From Pontibacter virosus (GTDB taxonomy: Bacteria > Bacteroidota > Bacteroidia > Cytophagales > Hymenobacteraceae), in assembly GCF_003096355.1 (NCBI RefSeq), contig NZ_QEKI01000001.1:558001-622000 (forward strand): DNA of 64,000 bases, given 5' to 3'. Position numbers and translations under genes: made by a program. This document shows positions 8,601-15,638 of the stretch, one piece after another. Numbering within the stretch: position 1 is the stretch's first letter; each line of letters opens with the position of its first letter. The notes below the pieces were generated by a model that saw only the letters and a program-made list of their open reading frames with translations, made no database searches and was not told the DNA's origin.

Positions 8601-9100
8601 ATCTGGTCCTGAATGTCTTCGGCGTACTTTTTCAAACGATCGAGGCTGTAGTTGCCCGACACGTTGAGGTACATGATCGGGAACTCAGAGAAGTTCACCT
8701 CCTGCACGTCCGGATCCTGATCGAGGTCGGTGGGCAGATCGGTGCGGGCTTTGTCCACGGCATCCTTCACCAGTTGCTTGGCCTCCACCACATCCACATC
8801 GGTGTTAAACTCTACCGTGATCATGGAGAAGTCCTGAATGGAATTGGAGGTCACTTCTTTCACCCCCGAGATGGATTTCAGCTGCTTTTCAATGGGGCGT
8901 GTCACCAGGTTCTCGATATCGGAGGGCGAGGTGCCCGGGTATACCGTGCCCACAAACACCGTTGGGATCACGATGTCGGGAAAGTTCTCCTTTTGCAGCG
9001 TGATGTACGAGAAAATACCCCATACCGCGATGATCAAGGTAATGATGTAGATGCTCGTCCTATTATCAATAGACCAGTTGGTCGGCTTGAATTGTTTCAT
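5666..9100 (-). CDS. RND efflux transporter permease
   Basis: A 1144-residue inner-membrane proton-driven pump of the AcrB/HAE-1 type, longer than AcrB (about 1050). Visible: TM1 (about 15-33), the first porter loop, TM2-TM6 with the proton-relay pair Asp402-Asp403 in Val-Val-Asp-Asp-Ala, a second large periplasmic loop and the last TM bundle. Between TM6 and TM7 there is an unusual insertion with two further hydrophobic segments (about 510-528 and 533-550). It exports hydrophobic compounds through the adaptor and TolC-like channel encoded upstream. Gene order is tetR, tolC-like, adaptor, pump, acyl-carrier-like, all minus strand. Confidence 0.93.
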   Translation of the reverse strand: MKQFKPTNWSIDNRTSIYIITLIIAVWGIFSYITLQKENFPDIVIPTVFVGTVYPGTSPSDIENLVTRPIEKQLKSISGVKEVTSNSIQDFSMITVEFNTDVDVVEAKQLVKDAVDKARTDLPTDLDQDPDVQEVNFSEFPIMYLNVSGNYSLDRLKKYAEDIQDQIEAQPEITRVDMVGALDKEVQVNVDLYKMQVAQVTFADISRAISSENITVSGGNISVGEMKRSVRVVGQYTDPNKIGDIVVQSLSGANIQLKEIAEIKEGFEEQESFARLDNSPVITLNVIKRSGENLIEASDNIHALVEDMQASVLPGDLKITITGDQSTMTRHTLNDLINTIIIGFVLVTLILMFFMGTTNAIFVGLSVPISMFIAFMLMPVLGFSLNMIVLFSFLLALGIVVDDAIVVIENTHRILHQSNLGVIKSAKLAAGEVFVPVLAGTLTTVAPFLPLAFWPGVVGKFMFFLPITLIVTLMASLLVAFIINPVFAVSFMKKEHEQEADIAPRARRNFWLLIGGATLVAIVGYLAGWYGTANLIMLVVVLVLLNRFVFRRMIHGFQNTTLPRFMRGYERLLRWMLVGRRPVWMLVGMFGLLFFSIFLTSLRAPKIVFFPDSDPNFVYTYISMPVGTDQLVTDSVTKEAEKRIYRVIGDENADVESVISNVAIGAGDQNDRSVTAQSHLGKVTVAFVEYQYRTGERSTQEYMNEIRDVVRGIPGANITVDKEQNGPPVGKPVSIEIAGEDFEGLVALSKQVQTYIEQQQIGGIEELRSDLEDSKPEIIINIDRERANREGISTGQIGMELRTAIFGDEASKFKLDEEEYPIQVRYAEPYRKNIDALLDMRITYRDMNSGLVRQIPLSSLASIEYGTSYGGIKRKDLKRVVTLESNVLDGYNANEVVQSIGSALQNFQTPEGFEISMGGQQEEQEETANFLMIALVAAFLIIFLVLVTQFNSVSKPFIILSEVLFSIIGVLLGFSIFGMDVSIVMTGVGIVALAGIVVKNGILIVEFTDLLVEEGRDLKEAIVEAGKTRLNPVLLTATATILGLIPLALGINLNFYTLFTEFKANLFMGGDSAAFWGPLAWTIIFGLGFATIITLLIVPVMYLLNERLRAKIKGERKPVGGVKIIPQDETEVPVNGKVVREYTL

Positions 9101-9118
9101 AGTCTTGGGCTTAAAAGG

Positions 9119-10267
9119 TTATTGCTGCGCGATACTTTCCTGGCTGAAAACAACCGGCTGCCCCTCGTTCACACTCTGATATCCTGCTGTAATAATGTAG
9201 TCCTGCGCTGTCAGTCCTTTCAGCACTTCTACCTTTCCCTGGTAGTTCACGCCTGTTTCCACCTCTCTGCGGGTAGCCACATAACGCTCGCCCTGCTTCT
9301 GGGCCACGTACACATACTGTGACTTCTCGTCGCGCTGCACCAGGTTAACGGGTATAATGATGGCGTCTTCTTTGCGGTAGTCCTGTATGCGCACCACCGC
9401 CACCAGGTTCGGACGCAGCGCTACGTTCACGTTTTTAGGGCGAAGCTCGATGGTGAAGGTGCGGCTGCCGGGGTTGATAAAGCTGCTCACCACATCCACA
9501 GTGGCTGTTATCTCCTGGTTCAGGTCTGGAAAGCGCACCAGCGCCTCATCGCCTTTGTTGATCTTGGTCAGGTAAGCTTCTGACACTTCGGCCACGATTT
9601 TAGAGCCATTGGTGTTGACCACCCGGATAATGCCCACGCCCGGCGCCACGGCCTCACCTGCATTTGGAATCACGTTGTCTATCACACCACTCACAGGGGC
9701 TTTCACGTTGTACTGGTCGCGCTGCTGCTGCAGGGTAGCCAGACTGCGCTCCAAAGCCTCTTTGTTATTTTTAGCGGTCAGGAACTGCATCTCGGTGCCG
9801 ATCTTCTGATCCCAGAGGTTTTTCTGGCGCTCGTAGGCCACGTTGGCCAATTCCAGACGAGTGCGCACCTCGGCGAGGTTCTGCTCCAGCACCTGCGCGT
9901 CGATCGTAGCCATGGTCTGCCCCTTGCTTACTTTGTCACCGCGCTTCACCCGCATACTTGTGAGCACACCTGGCACTTTGGCACTCACCAGCACGTTCTG
10001 GTCAAAGTCTACACGGCCCTGCACCTCCAGGTAGTGGCGAAAGGTATCCTGCTGCACCTGCAGCACGGTTACTGGTACGGTCTTCTTCTCAGCCGGCCCT
10101 CCTTTGCCCTCCTCCTTCAGCTCTGCTTCCAGTTGTGCGATCTGTTCCTGCAGCTCGGTCTGTTGCTGCTTCAGTTCCGCCAGTTGTGCCTCCTTGTCGT
10201 TGCCTTGGTTGCAGGCGGCCAAGCTCAGGAACAGAGCCAGCGATGAAACTCCAAATATCTTCTTCAT
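9119..10267 (-). CDS. RND periplasmic adaptor (membrane fusion protein), lipoprotein
   Basis: A 382-residue adaptor linking the RND pump to its outer-membrane channel. The signal peptide ends in a lipobox (Leu-Ala-Ala-Cys, Cys19). Residues about 26-57 form a Gln/Glu/Leu-rich coiled coil not usual at this place in AcrA. Then come the barrel-sandwich hybrid (Val-Lys-Arg-Gly-Asp-x-Val near 110), a helical hairpin (about 130-185), the second half of the hybrid (Ala-Pro-Val-Ser-Gly-Val) and the beta-barrel domain. It lies 18 bases upstream of the pump gene. Confidence 0.92.
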   Translation of the reverse strand: MKKIFGVSSLALFLSLAACNQGNDKEAQLAELKQQQTELQEQIAQLEAELKEEGKGGPAEKKTVPVTVLQVQQDTFRHYLEVQGRVDFDQNVLVSAKVPGVLTSMRVKRGDKVSKGQTMATIDAQVLEQNLAEVRTRLELANVAYERQKNLWDQKIGTEMQFLTAKNNKEALERSLATLQQQRDQYNVKAPVSGVIDNVIPNAGEAVAPGVGIIRVVNTNGSKIVAEVSEAYLTKINKGDEALVRFPDLNQEITATVDVVSSFINPGSRTFTIELRPKNVNVALRPNLVAVVRIQDYRKEDAIIIPVNLVQRDEKSQYVYVAQKQGERYVATRREVETGVNYQGKVEVLKGLTAQDYIITAGYQSVNEGQPVVFSQESIAQQ

Positions 10268-10298
10268 AGTAAGTCTTGTGTAGATTTTTTCAGGTGTT

Positions 10299-11669
10299 TT
10301 ATTTTGTCAAAAGGGTGCCGGTGGCTTTGTCAAGGTTCACTTTCGCGATGAGCGCATCGTACATGGCGGCATAGTAATTTGTCTGTGCCTGCCGCAGGTC
10401 GGTTTCGGCGGTTACCACCTCCAGGTTAGAGCCCACGCCCTCCTGAAACTTGATCTTTGACACACGGGCAATCTCTTCGGCCAGCTCCAGGTTCTCGCGC
10501 TGCGATGCCAGCACGTCGAGCGAGTTGGTCAGGTCGGTAGAGGCCTGCTCCAGTTCCAGGTCTATGCCCTGCTCCAGACTCTCAAAACCAAGTTTGGCGT
10601 TCTCCAGCGTCAGGCGCGACTGCTGCACCTGGTAGTGTTTGCGCAGACCGTCGAAGATCGGCACCTGCAGACCCAGGCCCACATAGGCGAAGTCGAACCA
10701 ATTGCGGCTGCGGGTCATTTCGCTGAAGTCGTTGTTAGCGGCCACGTAGCCGTAGCGGCCGTTCAGGTATAGTTTTGGCAGGTAACCGGAGCGGATGTTG
10801 CGCAGGTTCAGCATGGCGAGGTCGCGCTGCGTTTCCAGCACAGAATACTCAATGCGGTTACTATAATTAAAGCCATTGCGACTGGCCTTGGCCATGTCAA
10901 CCTGCACTTCACTCAGGCTGTCCGTTAGGGCGATCTGCTCTTTCTGGGGCATTCCCATCTGAAACTTGAGCAGGTCTTCGCCTAAAGTGAGCAGGCGCTC
11001 TGTCTTCTGCTTTTCTACTTTCAGGTTGTTGTAAGTTACCCGCAGACGGTCCACGTCCAGCTTTTCGGCCACCCCGTTGTCGAACATCACCTGCGTTTGC
11101 TTTAAAAGTGTGTCGAGGCGGTTGAGGTTCTGGTTGAGGAGTGCCATGCGCTCGCGGCTCACCAGCACACTGTAGTAGGCTTTGGTCACTTGCTCCACCA
11201 CGTCAATCTCGTTCTGCTCGGTGGTTTTGCGCGAGAGCTCCGTATAGGTTTTGGCGGCCTTCAAACCGATGAGATAGGAGCCGTCGAACAGGAGCTGGCT
11301 GGCCGTGATGGCGGCATTGCCGGTATACTGCGGCGTGAACACCACAGGCACAAAGGTGCCTGGCTCCGGCGCGTTCGGGTTGTCCGGGTCCTGAAAGAAT
11401 TCGGCTGGCAAAAAGCTCTTCTGCTGGATCACATTCTTGCCCAAATCTGCGGCGGCATCGATCTGCGGCAAACCCATCGCCCGAATCTCTCCTACCTTGG
11501 CTTTGTCGATGTCCTGCTGGTTGCGGGCAATTTTCAGGCTCGCGCGGTTCTGCAGGGCATAGTCGATGCTCTGCTGCAGACTAAAGGCCTGCGGTGCCCC
11601 TTGCGCCATTACCCCGAGCGGGCTTAACAAGAAGAAAAATGCCAGTAACAGGTTGCTTTGTTTTTTCAT
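10299..11669 (-). CDS. TolC-family outer-membrane efflux protein
   Basis: A 456-residue outer-membrane channel protein. The signal peptide (about 1-22, ending Val-Met-Ala-Gln) is followed by two OEP repeats of long helices: the first Gln-Gln-Ser-Ile-Asp-Tyr-Ala-Leu and the second from about residue 260. Length fits the TolC/OprM family. It forms the exit duct for the pump encoded downstream. It follows the TetR gene by 18 bases and precedes the adaptor by 31. Confidence 0.92.
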   Translation of the reverse strand: MKKQSNLLLAFFFLLSPLGVMAQGAPQAFSLQQSIDYALQNRASLKIARNQQDIDKAKVGEIRAMGLPQIDAAADLGKNVIQQKSFLPAEFFQDPDNPNAPEPGTFVPVVFTPQYTGNAAITASQLLFDGSYLIGLKAAKTYTELSRKTTEQNEIDVVEQVTKAYYSVLVSRERMALLNQNLNRLDTLLKQTQVMFDNGVAEKLDVDRLRVTYNNLKVEKQKTERLLTLGEDLLKFQMGMPQKEQIALTDSLSEVQVDMAKASRNGFNYSNRIEYSVLETQRDLAMLNLRNIRSGYLPKLYLNGRYGYVAANNDFSEMTRSRNWFDFAYVGLGLQVPIFDGLRKHYQVQQSRLTLENAKLGFESLEQGIDLELEQASTDLTNSLDVLASQRENLELAEEIARVSKIKFQEGVGSNLEVVTAETDLRQAQTNYYAAMYDALIAKVNLDKATGTLLTK

Positions 11670-11687
11670 AGTTGCAGGTATATTCGG

Positions 11688-12326
11688 TTATTCTTCTTCC
11701 GTAATTTGCTTGTAGTCGTTGATCATTTTATGGCCTTTGAGCGTGGCAATGCCGAGCATAAAGTACTCGAGGCTGGCCGTCTGCACATGCAGCAATTCAA
11801 ATTGAAAGCGCGGGAACAGGGTTTCATCAAAAGGCACTTCGATTTGGGCGAGACGAAGGCGGGCGATGACCTCCACATCCAGGTCCTGCCTGAACAAACC
11901 CTCTGAAATGCCGCGCTCGAGGTTATCCTTTATCCGATGAAGAAAGTCGTGGTTTTTGTATTCCTGCCATTTCTGCCAGGCATTGGCATGATACTTCTGC
12001 AGGTCGTAAAAAATGCTGGGGTGAATGCTGGCGAAGACCTGGCGGGTGGTCTTCATGATGGCAAAAAGCTCTTCGATGGCATTGGGTGCCTCTTGCCTGC
12101 ATCGCTCACAGTCCGTGTCCACAGAGGTCAGGTATGAATTGATGGCCCAAAACACGATCTCATCTTTGTTACTAAACCACTTGTAGATGGTCTTCTTCGA
12201 CATCGAAAGGTGCTGCGCAATATCATCGACTGAAGTGCCCTTGATGCCGCGCCGACAGAAAAGCCTGAATGCCTCTGCTGCGATCTTATCTTTTACCGAT
12301 GGTTGGAGTGACGTTTCCATTTTCAT
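11688..12326 (-). CDS. TetR-family transcriptional regulator of the efflux operon
   Basis: A regulator of about 212 residues. The N-terminal helix-turn-helix is clear: Ala-Glu-Ala-Phe-Arg-Leu-Phe, then Gly-Thr-Ser-Val-Asp-Asp-Ile-Ala and Ser-Lys-Lys-Thr-Ile-Tyr-Lys-Trp-Phe, then a ligand-binding C-terminal domain without close match. It is the first gene of the efflux operon and probably represses it. The frame is open from 12338, but a promoter box covers that codon, so the Met at 12326 or 12320 is more likely, giving an almost leaderless message. Confidence 0.88.
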   Translation of the reverse strand: MKMETSLQPSVKDKIAAEAFRLFCRRGIKGTSVDDIAQHLSMSKKTIYKWFSNKDEIVFWAINSYLTSVDTDCERCRQEAPNAIEELFAIMKTTRQVFASIHPSIFYDLQKYHANAWQKWQEYKNHDFLHRIKDNLERGISEGLFRQDLDVEVIARLRLAQIEVPFDETLFPRFQFELLHVQTASLEYFMLGIATLKGHKMINDYKQITEEE

Positions 12327-12335
12327 AATTCCGGA

Positions 12336-12343
12336 CAAAACTA
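12336..12343 (-). promoter_or_regulatory. Promoter -7 box TAGTTTTG of the efflux operon
   Basis: Minus-strand match to TAnnTTTG. Transcription would begin about 12330, a few bases before the Met at 12326. No clear -33 element is seen upstream. Confidence 0.5.
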
Positions 12344-12373
12344 CGGAAACGTTTTTTATCCCGAAAGTTTCCG
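12344..12373. promoter_or_regulatory. Candidate TetR operator, inverted repeat CGGAAAC...GTTTCCG
   Basis: Seven-base arms (12344-12350 and 12367-12373) lie 16 bases apart directly upstream of the -7 box, where a bound repressor would block the polymerase. Another ACGTTTCC lies at 12311-12318. Assignment to the adjacent TetR gene is inferred from position. Confidence 0.45.
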
Positions 12374-12587
12374 CAAGTGATTAACAGAATTATTTAGTAA
12401 ATGTTCAGCATGACAGGGCAAGCCGGGATATGCCTTGGACAAGGCAAAGTTGACAGGATTTTAGGACGGAGAAAAACTATTTAGACAAACAGTGCAAAAG
12501 CTGATTCAGACACTAGCATTTTGCCTCTGAACGCTAAAAAGTAATTTATAATCAGATAAATGCAAATATAACCAAGGGGGAATATGT

Positions 12588-13331
12588 CTATATACCCAGT
12601 ACTCCCCTCAGTCGGGTATAGCCACTTTTGCTTAGCGGAATGCGCTCGCCGTTCCGTAACAGGGCCACGTGACTGTCTTTCTCGAAAGGCTCAATGCGGG
12701 TGAGTTGCGACAGGGCCATGATGTAGGAGCGATGCACGCGCACGAATTGAGACGGGCTAAGCGCCTTCTCGTAGTAACCCATGGTCTTCTTTTTCAGGAA
12801 AACGCCGTCGCGGGTATGAATCTTCACATAGTCATCGTAGGCCTCCAGGTATAGCACCTCTCCCACAGGTATAATCCGGATATTGTTGCCGGCACGCACC
12901 ACAATGCGGTGCTGTTCCTCAGGTTGCTTGCCGGTTGCCTCCTCCAGCGTTTCAGTTACAGGTATAGCCTGTGCTGCCGCCCGGCTCTGCAACCACTTGC
13001 GTATGGCCGCATCGAAGCGCTCCTTGCTGAAAGGCTTGAGCAGGTAATCCACCGCATTGGCCTCGAAAGCTTTGATGGCGTACTCGTCGAAAGCAGTGGT
13101 AAAGATAACGCCGGGGGCCTGCTCTACGAGCTCCAGCATCTCGAAGCCGTTGATCTTGGGCATCTGGATGTCGAGGAAGACCAGGTCGGGCTGGTGCTGC
13201 AGAATGGCCTTCACACCCTCAAAACCGTCGCCGCACTCCTGCACCACTTCCAGCTCGGGATAGGCTTGCAGGTACTCGGCCACAATGCTGCGGGCCAGTG
13301 GTTCATCATCTATTATCAGGCATTTTTTCAT
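12588..13331 (-). CDS. LytTR-family response regulator
   Basis: A 247-residue regulator. The receiver domain starts Met-Lys-Lys-Cys-Leu-Ile-Ile-Asp-Asp-Glu; the phosphoacceptor is Asp54 in Val-Phe-Leu-Asp-Ile-Gln-Met-Pro, with the late Lys in Leu-Leu-Lys-Pro-Phe. The C-terminal LytTR DNA-binding domain includes Glu-Ala-Tyr-Asp-Asp-Tyr-Val-Lys-Ile-His and Val-Arg-Val-His-Arg-Ser-Tyr-Ile. The start at 13331 lies inside the last 26 bases of the kinase gene, a coupled arrangement. The frame is open further upstream, but that part is kinase-shadow sequence. Confidence 0.92.
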   Translation of the reverse strand: MKKCLIIDDEPLARSIVAEYLQAYPELEVVQECGDGFEGVKAILQHQPDLVFLDIQMPKINGFEMLELVEQAPGVIFTTAFDEYAIKAFEANAVDYLLKPFSKERFDAAIRKWLQSRAAAQAIPVTETLEEATGKQPEEQHRIVVRAGNNIRIIPVGEVLYLEAYDDYVKIHTRDGVFLKKKTMGYYEKALSPSQFVRVHRSYIMALSQLTRIEPFEKDSHVALLRNGERIPLSKSGYTRLRGVLGI

Positions 13332-14364
13332 AGTGCTGGGGTATCTTAATGGTGGTTGTGAACTGATGGTCTTGCTGTATGGTGCGCAGCAGGTCCTGCC
13401 GGGCATAGAGCAGGTATAGCCTGCGCTGAATCGAATCGAGCCCAAAGCCGGTACCTTTGCGGGGCTGGCTGGTGGCGGGGTCGTATGGGTTTTGGGTCGT
13501 GATAGTCAGGTAGCCGTCGGCGGCAGAGGCCTCTACCTTGATAGCCGTCTCTCCTACCGTGTCGTAAAGTCCGAACTTGATGGCGTTTTCCACGACCGGC
13601 TGCAAGAGCAAAGCGGGCATTTTTAGAGTCTGGCTTTCTTCGGTCGCTTCCACCTCCACCTGCAGCCTGTGCCCGAAGCGCACTTTCTCGATGTCCAGGT
13701 ACAGCTGCAGTTGCTTCAGTTCCTCGGCCAGCGGTATCAACTGGTTGTTGTCCTGACGCAGGGTGCCGCGCAGAAAATCCGATAGCTGCTGCACCATGGT
13801 ACGCGCCTGTTCCGGCCGGCTCACGGCCAGCGCGCTGATGGAGTTGAGGCTGTTGAACAGAAAGTGCGGCTGCAGCTGCTGGCGCAGGTTGTAGAGCTCT
13901 GCCTCCCGGGCCAGCTTTTCGGTGGCGGCTTTTCGGTTCTCGGCTTCCTGTAGCTCGCGGGTATAGAACCAGAGCCAAGTCAACAGCAGCATCAGCAGGA
14001 GCATCAGCCAGTTAAAAGCCACCCGAACGGCCAGAGTACCATCCACGAAACGCAGGTATAGCGCGTTCTCTTCAAACAAAGTATGGGTGCTCCAGTAAAA
14101 GATGGTGGCGCTTATACCTGCCAAGCCCAGGCTCCAACCCAGCAGGTAGCCCGCCTGCCGTAAGCTGGGCTGGTAGTAACGCAAACCCGTCCCCATCGCA
14201 AAGCCACCAATGGCAAGCAACAGATTGGTCAGCAAGGCATCCGGCACGATGATGCGCCACCCGAAGCCCGTCTGCCAAAGCACCAGCACCTGCACCAGCG
14301 ACCAGAGCAAAGCCCAGCCAAGGTATAGCAGCACCAGACGCACCTGTGAGGCCACCCCCTCCAT
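13306..14364 (-). CDS. LytS/YehU-type sensor histidine kinase
   Basis: A 352-residue inner-membrane kinase. Four hydrophobic segments (about 10-30, 41-60, 71-91, 115-133) are followed by a short coiled stretch and a His_kinase domain with the phosphorylated histidine H167 in Leu-Gln-Pro-His-Phe-Leu-Phe-Asn. The ATPase part shows Pro-Val-Val-Glu-Asn-Ala-Ile-Lys-Phe-Gly and Gly-Thr-Gly-Phe-Gly-Leu. It has no large sensory domain, so it may sense within the membrane or through the LiaF-like partner encoded upstream. Its ATG shares one base with the stop of that gene (TAATG), and it overlaps the regulator gene. Confidence 0.9.
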   Translation of the reverse strand: MEGVASQVRLVLLYLGWALLWSLVQVLVLWQTGFGWRIIVPDALLTNLLLAIGGFAMGTGLRYYQPSLRQAGYLLGWSLGLAGISATIFYWSTHTLFEENALYLRFVDGTLAVRVAFNWLMLLLMLLLTWLWFYTRELQEAENRKAATEKLAREAELYNLRQQLQPHFLFNSLNSISALAVSRPEQARTMVQQLSDFLRGTLRQDNNQLIPLAEELKQLQLYLDIEKVRFGHRLQVEVEATEESQTLKMPALLLQPVVENAIKFGLYDTVGETAIKVEASAADGYLTITTQNPYDPATSQPRKGTGFGLDSIQRRLYLLYARQDLLRTIQQDHQFTTTIKIPQHYEKMPDNR

Positions 14365-15212
14365 TAGTAACTCTTAATGCTTAGTCCGCCAAAGAGGGTA
14401 ACACCTTTCAGGATCAGCACCTTGTTCGGGTCGTAGCCCTGCGGCATGGCCGGGCGCTTGTCGTCTATGCCTCCCAGTATGGCCACCATCTCGTCGGATT
14501 TAACATGCCAGTGCGGCGGTATGATCAGGGTAGTGCCCCCGAATATCTGCGTAGCCTCCAACTCGATCGGGTGCTGTATGTCAGCCTGCATCAGGTTCAA
14601 CTCCGTACCCCCGAACACACTCACCACTTCGCCTCCCTTGAAGTTCTTAGAGACGATGTTTTTTTTTATGCCGCCCAGTATAGCGGCGCTGTCGATGCGG
14701 TCTTCGGGTCCGTACGCTGCCTGGTCGGGTGATCCGGTATAGGCACCTGAGGTATAAGCCTCTTCCCCCGTGTAGTCGGTATAGGCACCGGGGTAGGCTC
14801 CGTTCACCGGGTCGGTATAGTAACCGGGGTCATCTTCGGGTCTTGCCGGGTTGCCTGTGCCAACCAGGTTTTCCCAGGGGTTTCGCTTCTTAGGTTTGAG
14901 GATCAGCCACAAACCCAGCCCGATGATCAGAATAGGCCAGAAGTAAAGTTTCAGGTTAATGTCGAGGAAGAAGTGCCGGTCGAGCAGAAAGACGCCGCCG
15001 ATCACGATCAGCACCAGCCAGCTCGGTTTCTGGAAGGAGTGCTTGAAGCCCAGGTAAACGCCCAACGCGATCAGGAACATCGGCCAGGAGAACACCCAGC
15101 CCGGCAGAAAGAAAATGCCCATTTTAGCGGTAAGCAGTAGTACGCCCACCATCAGCAGGAAAACACCGGCCATTTTGCCGGAACCGCCGCTTTTATAATC
15201 TTGATTTTTCAT
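14364..15212 (-). CDS. LiaF-like membrane protein (cell-wall stress accessory)
   Basis: A 282-residue protein: four hydrophobic segments in the first 100 residues, a Tyr/Gly/Pro-rich linker (about 115-165), then a C-terminal beta domain with Ala-Ile-Leu-Gly-Gly and Val-Phe-Gly-Gly-Thr repeats, as in LiaF/DUF5668-type proteins. LiaF proteins control LytS-like or LiaS kinases in Firmicutes; here the kinase and regulator genes follow directly with one-base and 26-base overlaps, so a three-gene LiaFSR-like circuit is a fair inference. The frame is open from 15248, but a promoter box lies there, so Met at 15212 is preferred. Confidence 0.82.
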   Translation of the reverse strand: MKNQDYKSGGSGKMAGVFLLMVGVLLLTAKMGIFFLPGWVFSWPMFLIALGVYLGFKHSFQKPSWLVLIVIGGVFLLDRHFFLDINLKLYFWPILIIGLGLWLILKPKKRNPWENLVGTGNPARPEDDPGYYTDPVNGAYPGAYTDYTGEEAYTSGAYTGSPDQAAYGPEDRIDSAAILGGIKKNIVSKNFKGGEVVSVFGGTELNLMQADIQHPIELEATQIFGGTTLIIPPHWHVKSDEMVAILGGIDDKRPAMPQGYDPNKVLILKGVTLFGGLSIKSY

Positions 15213-15245
15213 GGCTTTATTTCGTTTTAGTTTTAAGATCTGTAC

Positions 15246-15253
15246 CAAAGGTA
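15246..15253 (-). promoter_or_regulatory. Promoter -7 box TACCTTTG of the LiaF-kinase-regulator operon
   Basis: Minus-strand TAnnTTTG match; a TTG at 15274-15276 lies 20 bases upstream as a possible -33 element. The box is part of TATACCTTTG and so overlaps the iterated TATACC motif. Confidence 0.6.
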
Positions 15254-15384
15254 TAAGATGCCTGCGCTCAGCTCAATGGCTATTAGGCTACCCTTGGACA
15301 GAAGTCGGTAAACGGCCGGTTGGCGTCGGTAAAGCAAATTAGGATTTTAATTTGAAACATTTACCTACTGTGATTTCATCCCCA

Positions 15385-15579
15385 CGCCCCCTTCAAAGGA
15401 GAGTCGTTTCATTCTAAAAGAATGTCCTTAAAACCTATTGTCATTCTGTAAAGAAACTTGGTTGAAATAGAGGGCCCCTTCCCCCGGGAGGTTAAGCCTA
15501 TACTACTTGCCACCAAGATCCTTACAGGATGACAAAAAAGGAGAATGAAACGGCCTTGCTTTGAAGGGAGCAGGGGGCG
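15385..15579. repeat. MITE-like palindromic element upstream of pheS
   Basis: A 195-base non-coding element with nested imperfect inverted repeats: outer arms 15385-15415 and 15542-15579 (starting CGCCCCC and ending GGGGGCG, both with a GTTTCATTCT block) and inner arms 15438-15462 and 15512-15535 (GTCATTCTGTAAAG facing CTTACAGGATGAC). The centre is GC-rich. No coding frame. The form is that of a miniature inverted-repeat element. It explains most of the 390-base gap before pheS; no target duplication was identified. Confidence 0.7.
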
Positions 15580-15624
15580 CCCTGATTTATAAAATCAAAA
15601 CAACCGCTAAATTTCGCAAATTAT

Positions 15625-15632
15625 TATCTTTG
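15625..15632 (+). promoter_or_regulatory. Promoter -7 box TATCTTTG of pheS
   Basis: Exact TAnnTTTG match ending seven bases before the pheS ATG at 15639, so the transcript would be leaderless or nearly so. No clear -33 element. Confidence 0.55.
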
Positions 15633-15638
15633 CATACT

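Noticed and set aside
7536..9322. Long plus-strand open frames (329 and 569 codons) opposite the RND pump gene
   Set aside because: They are antisense shadows of a GC-biased gene; their translations are low-complexity (His/Gln-rich or Ser/Thr-rich) with no family motif, while the minus strand encodes a complete pump.
13332..13445. Upstream extension of the LytTR regulator frame to 13445
   Set aside because: The added residues have no receiver-domain match and fall in the kinase gene; the Met at 13331 begins the canonical receiver domain.
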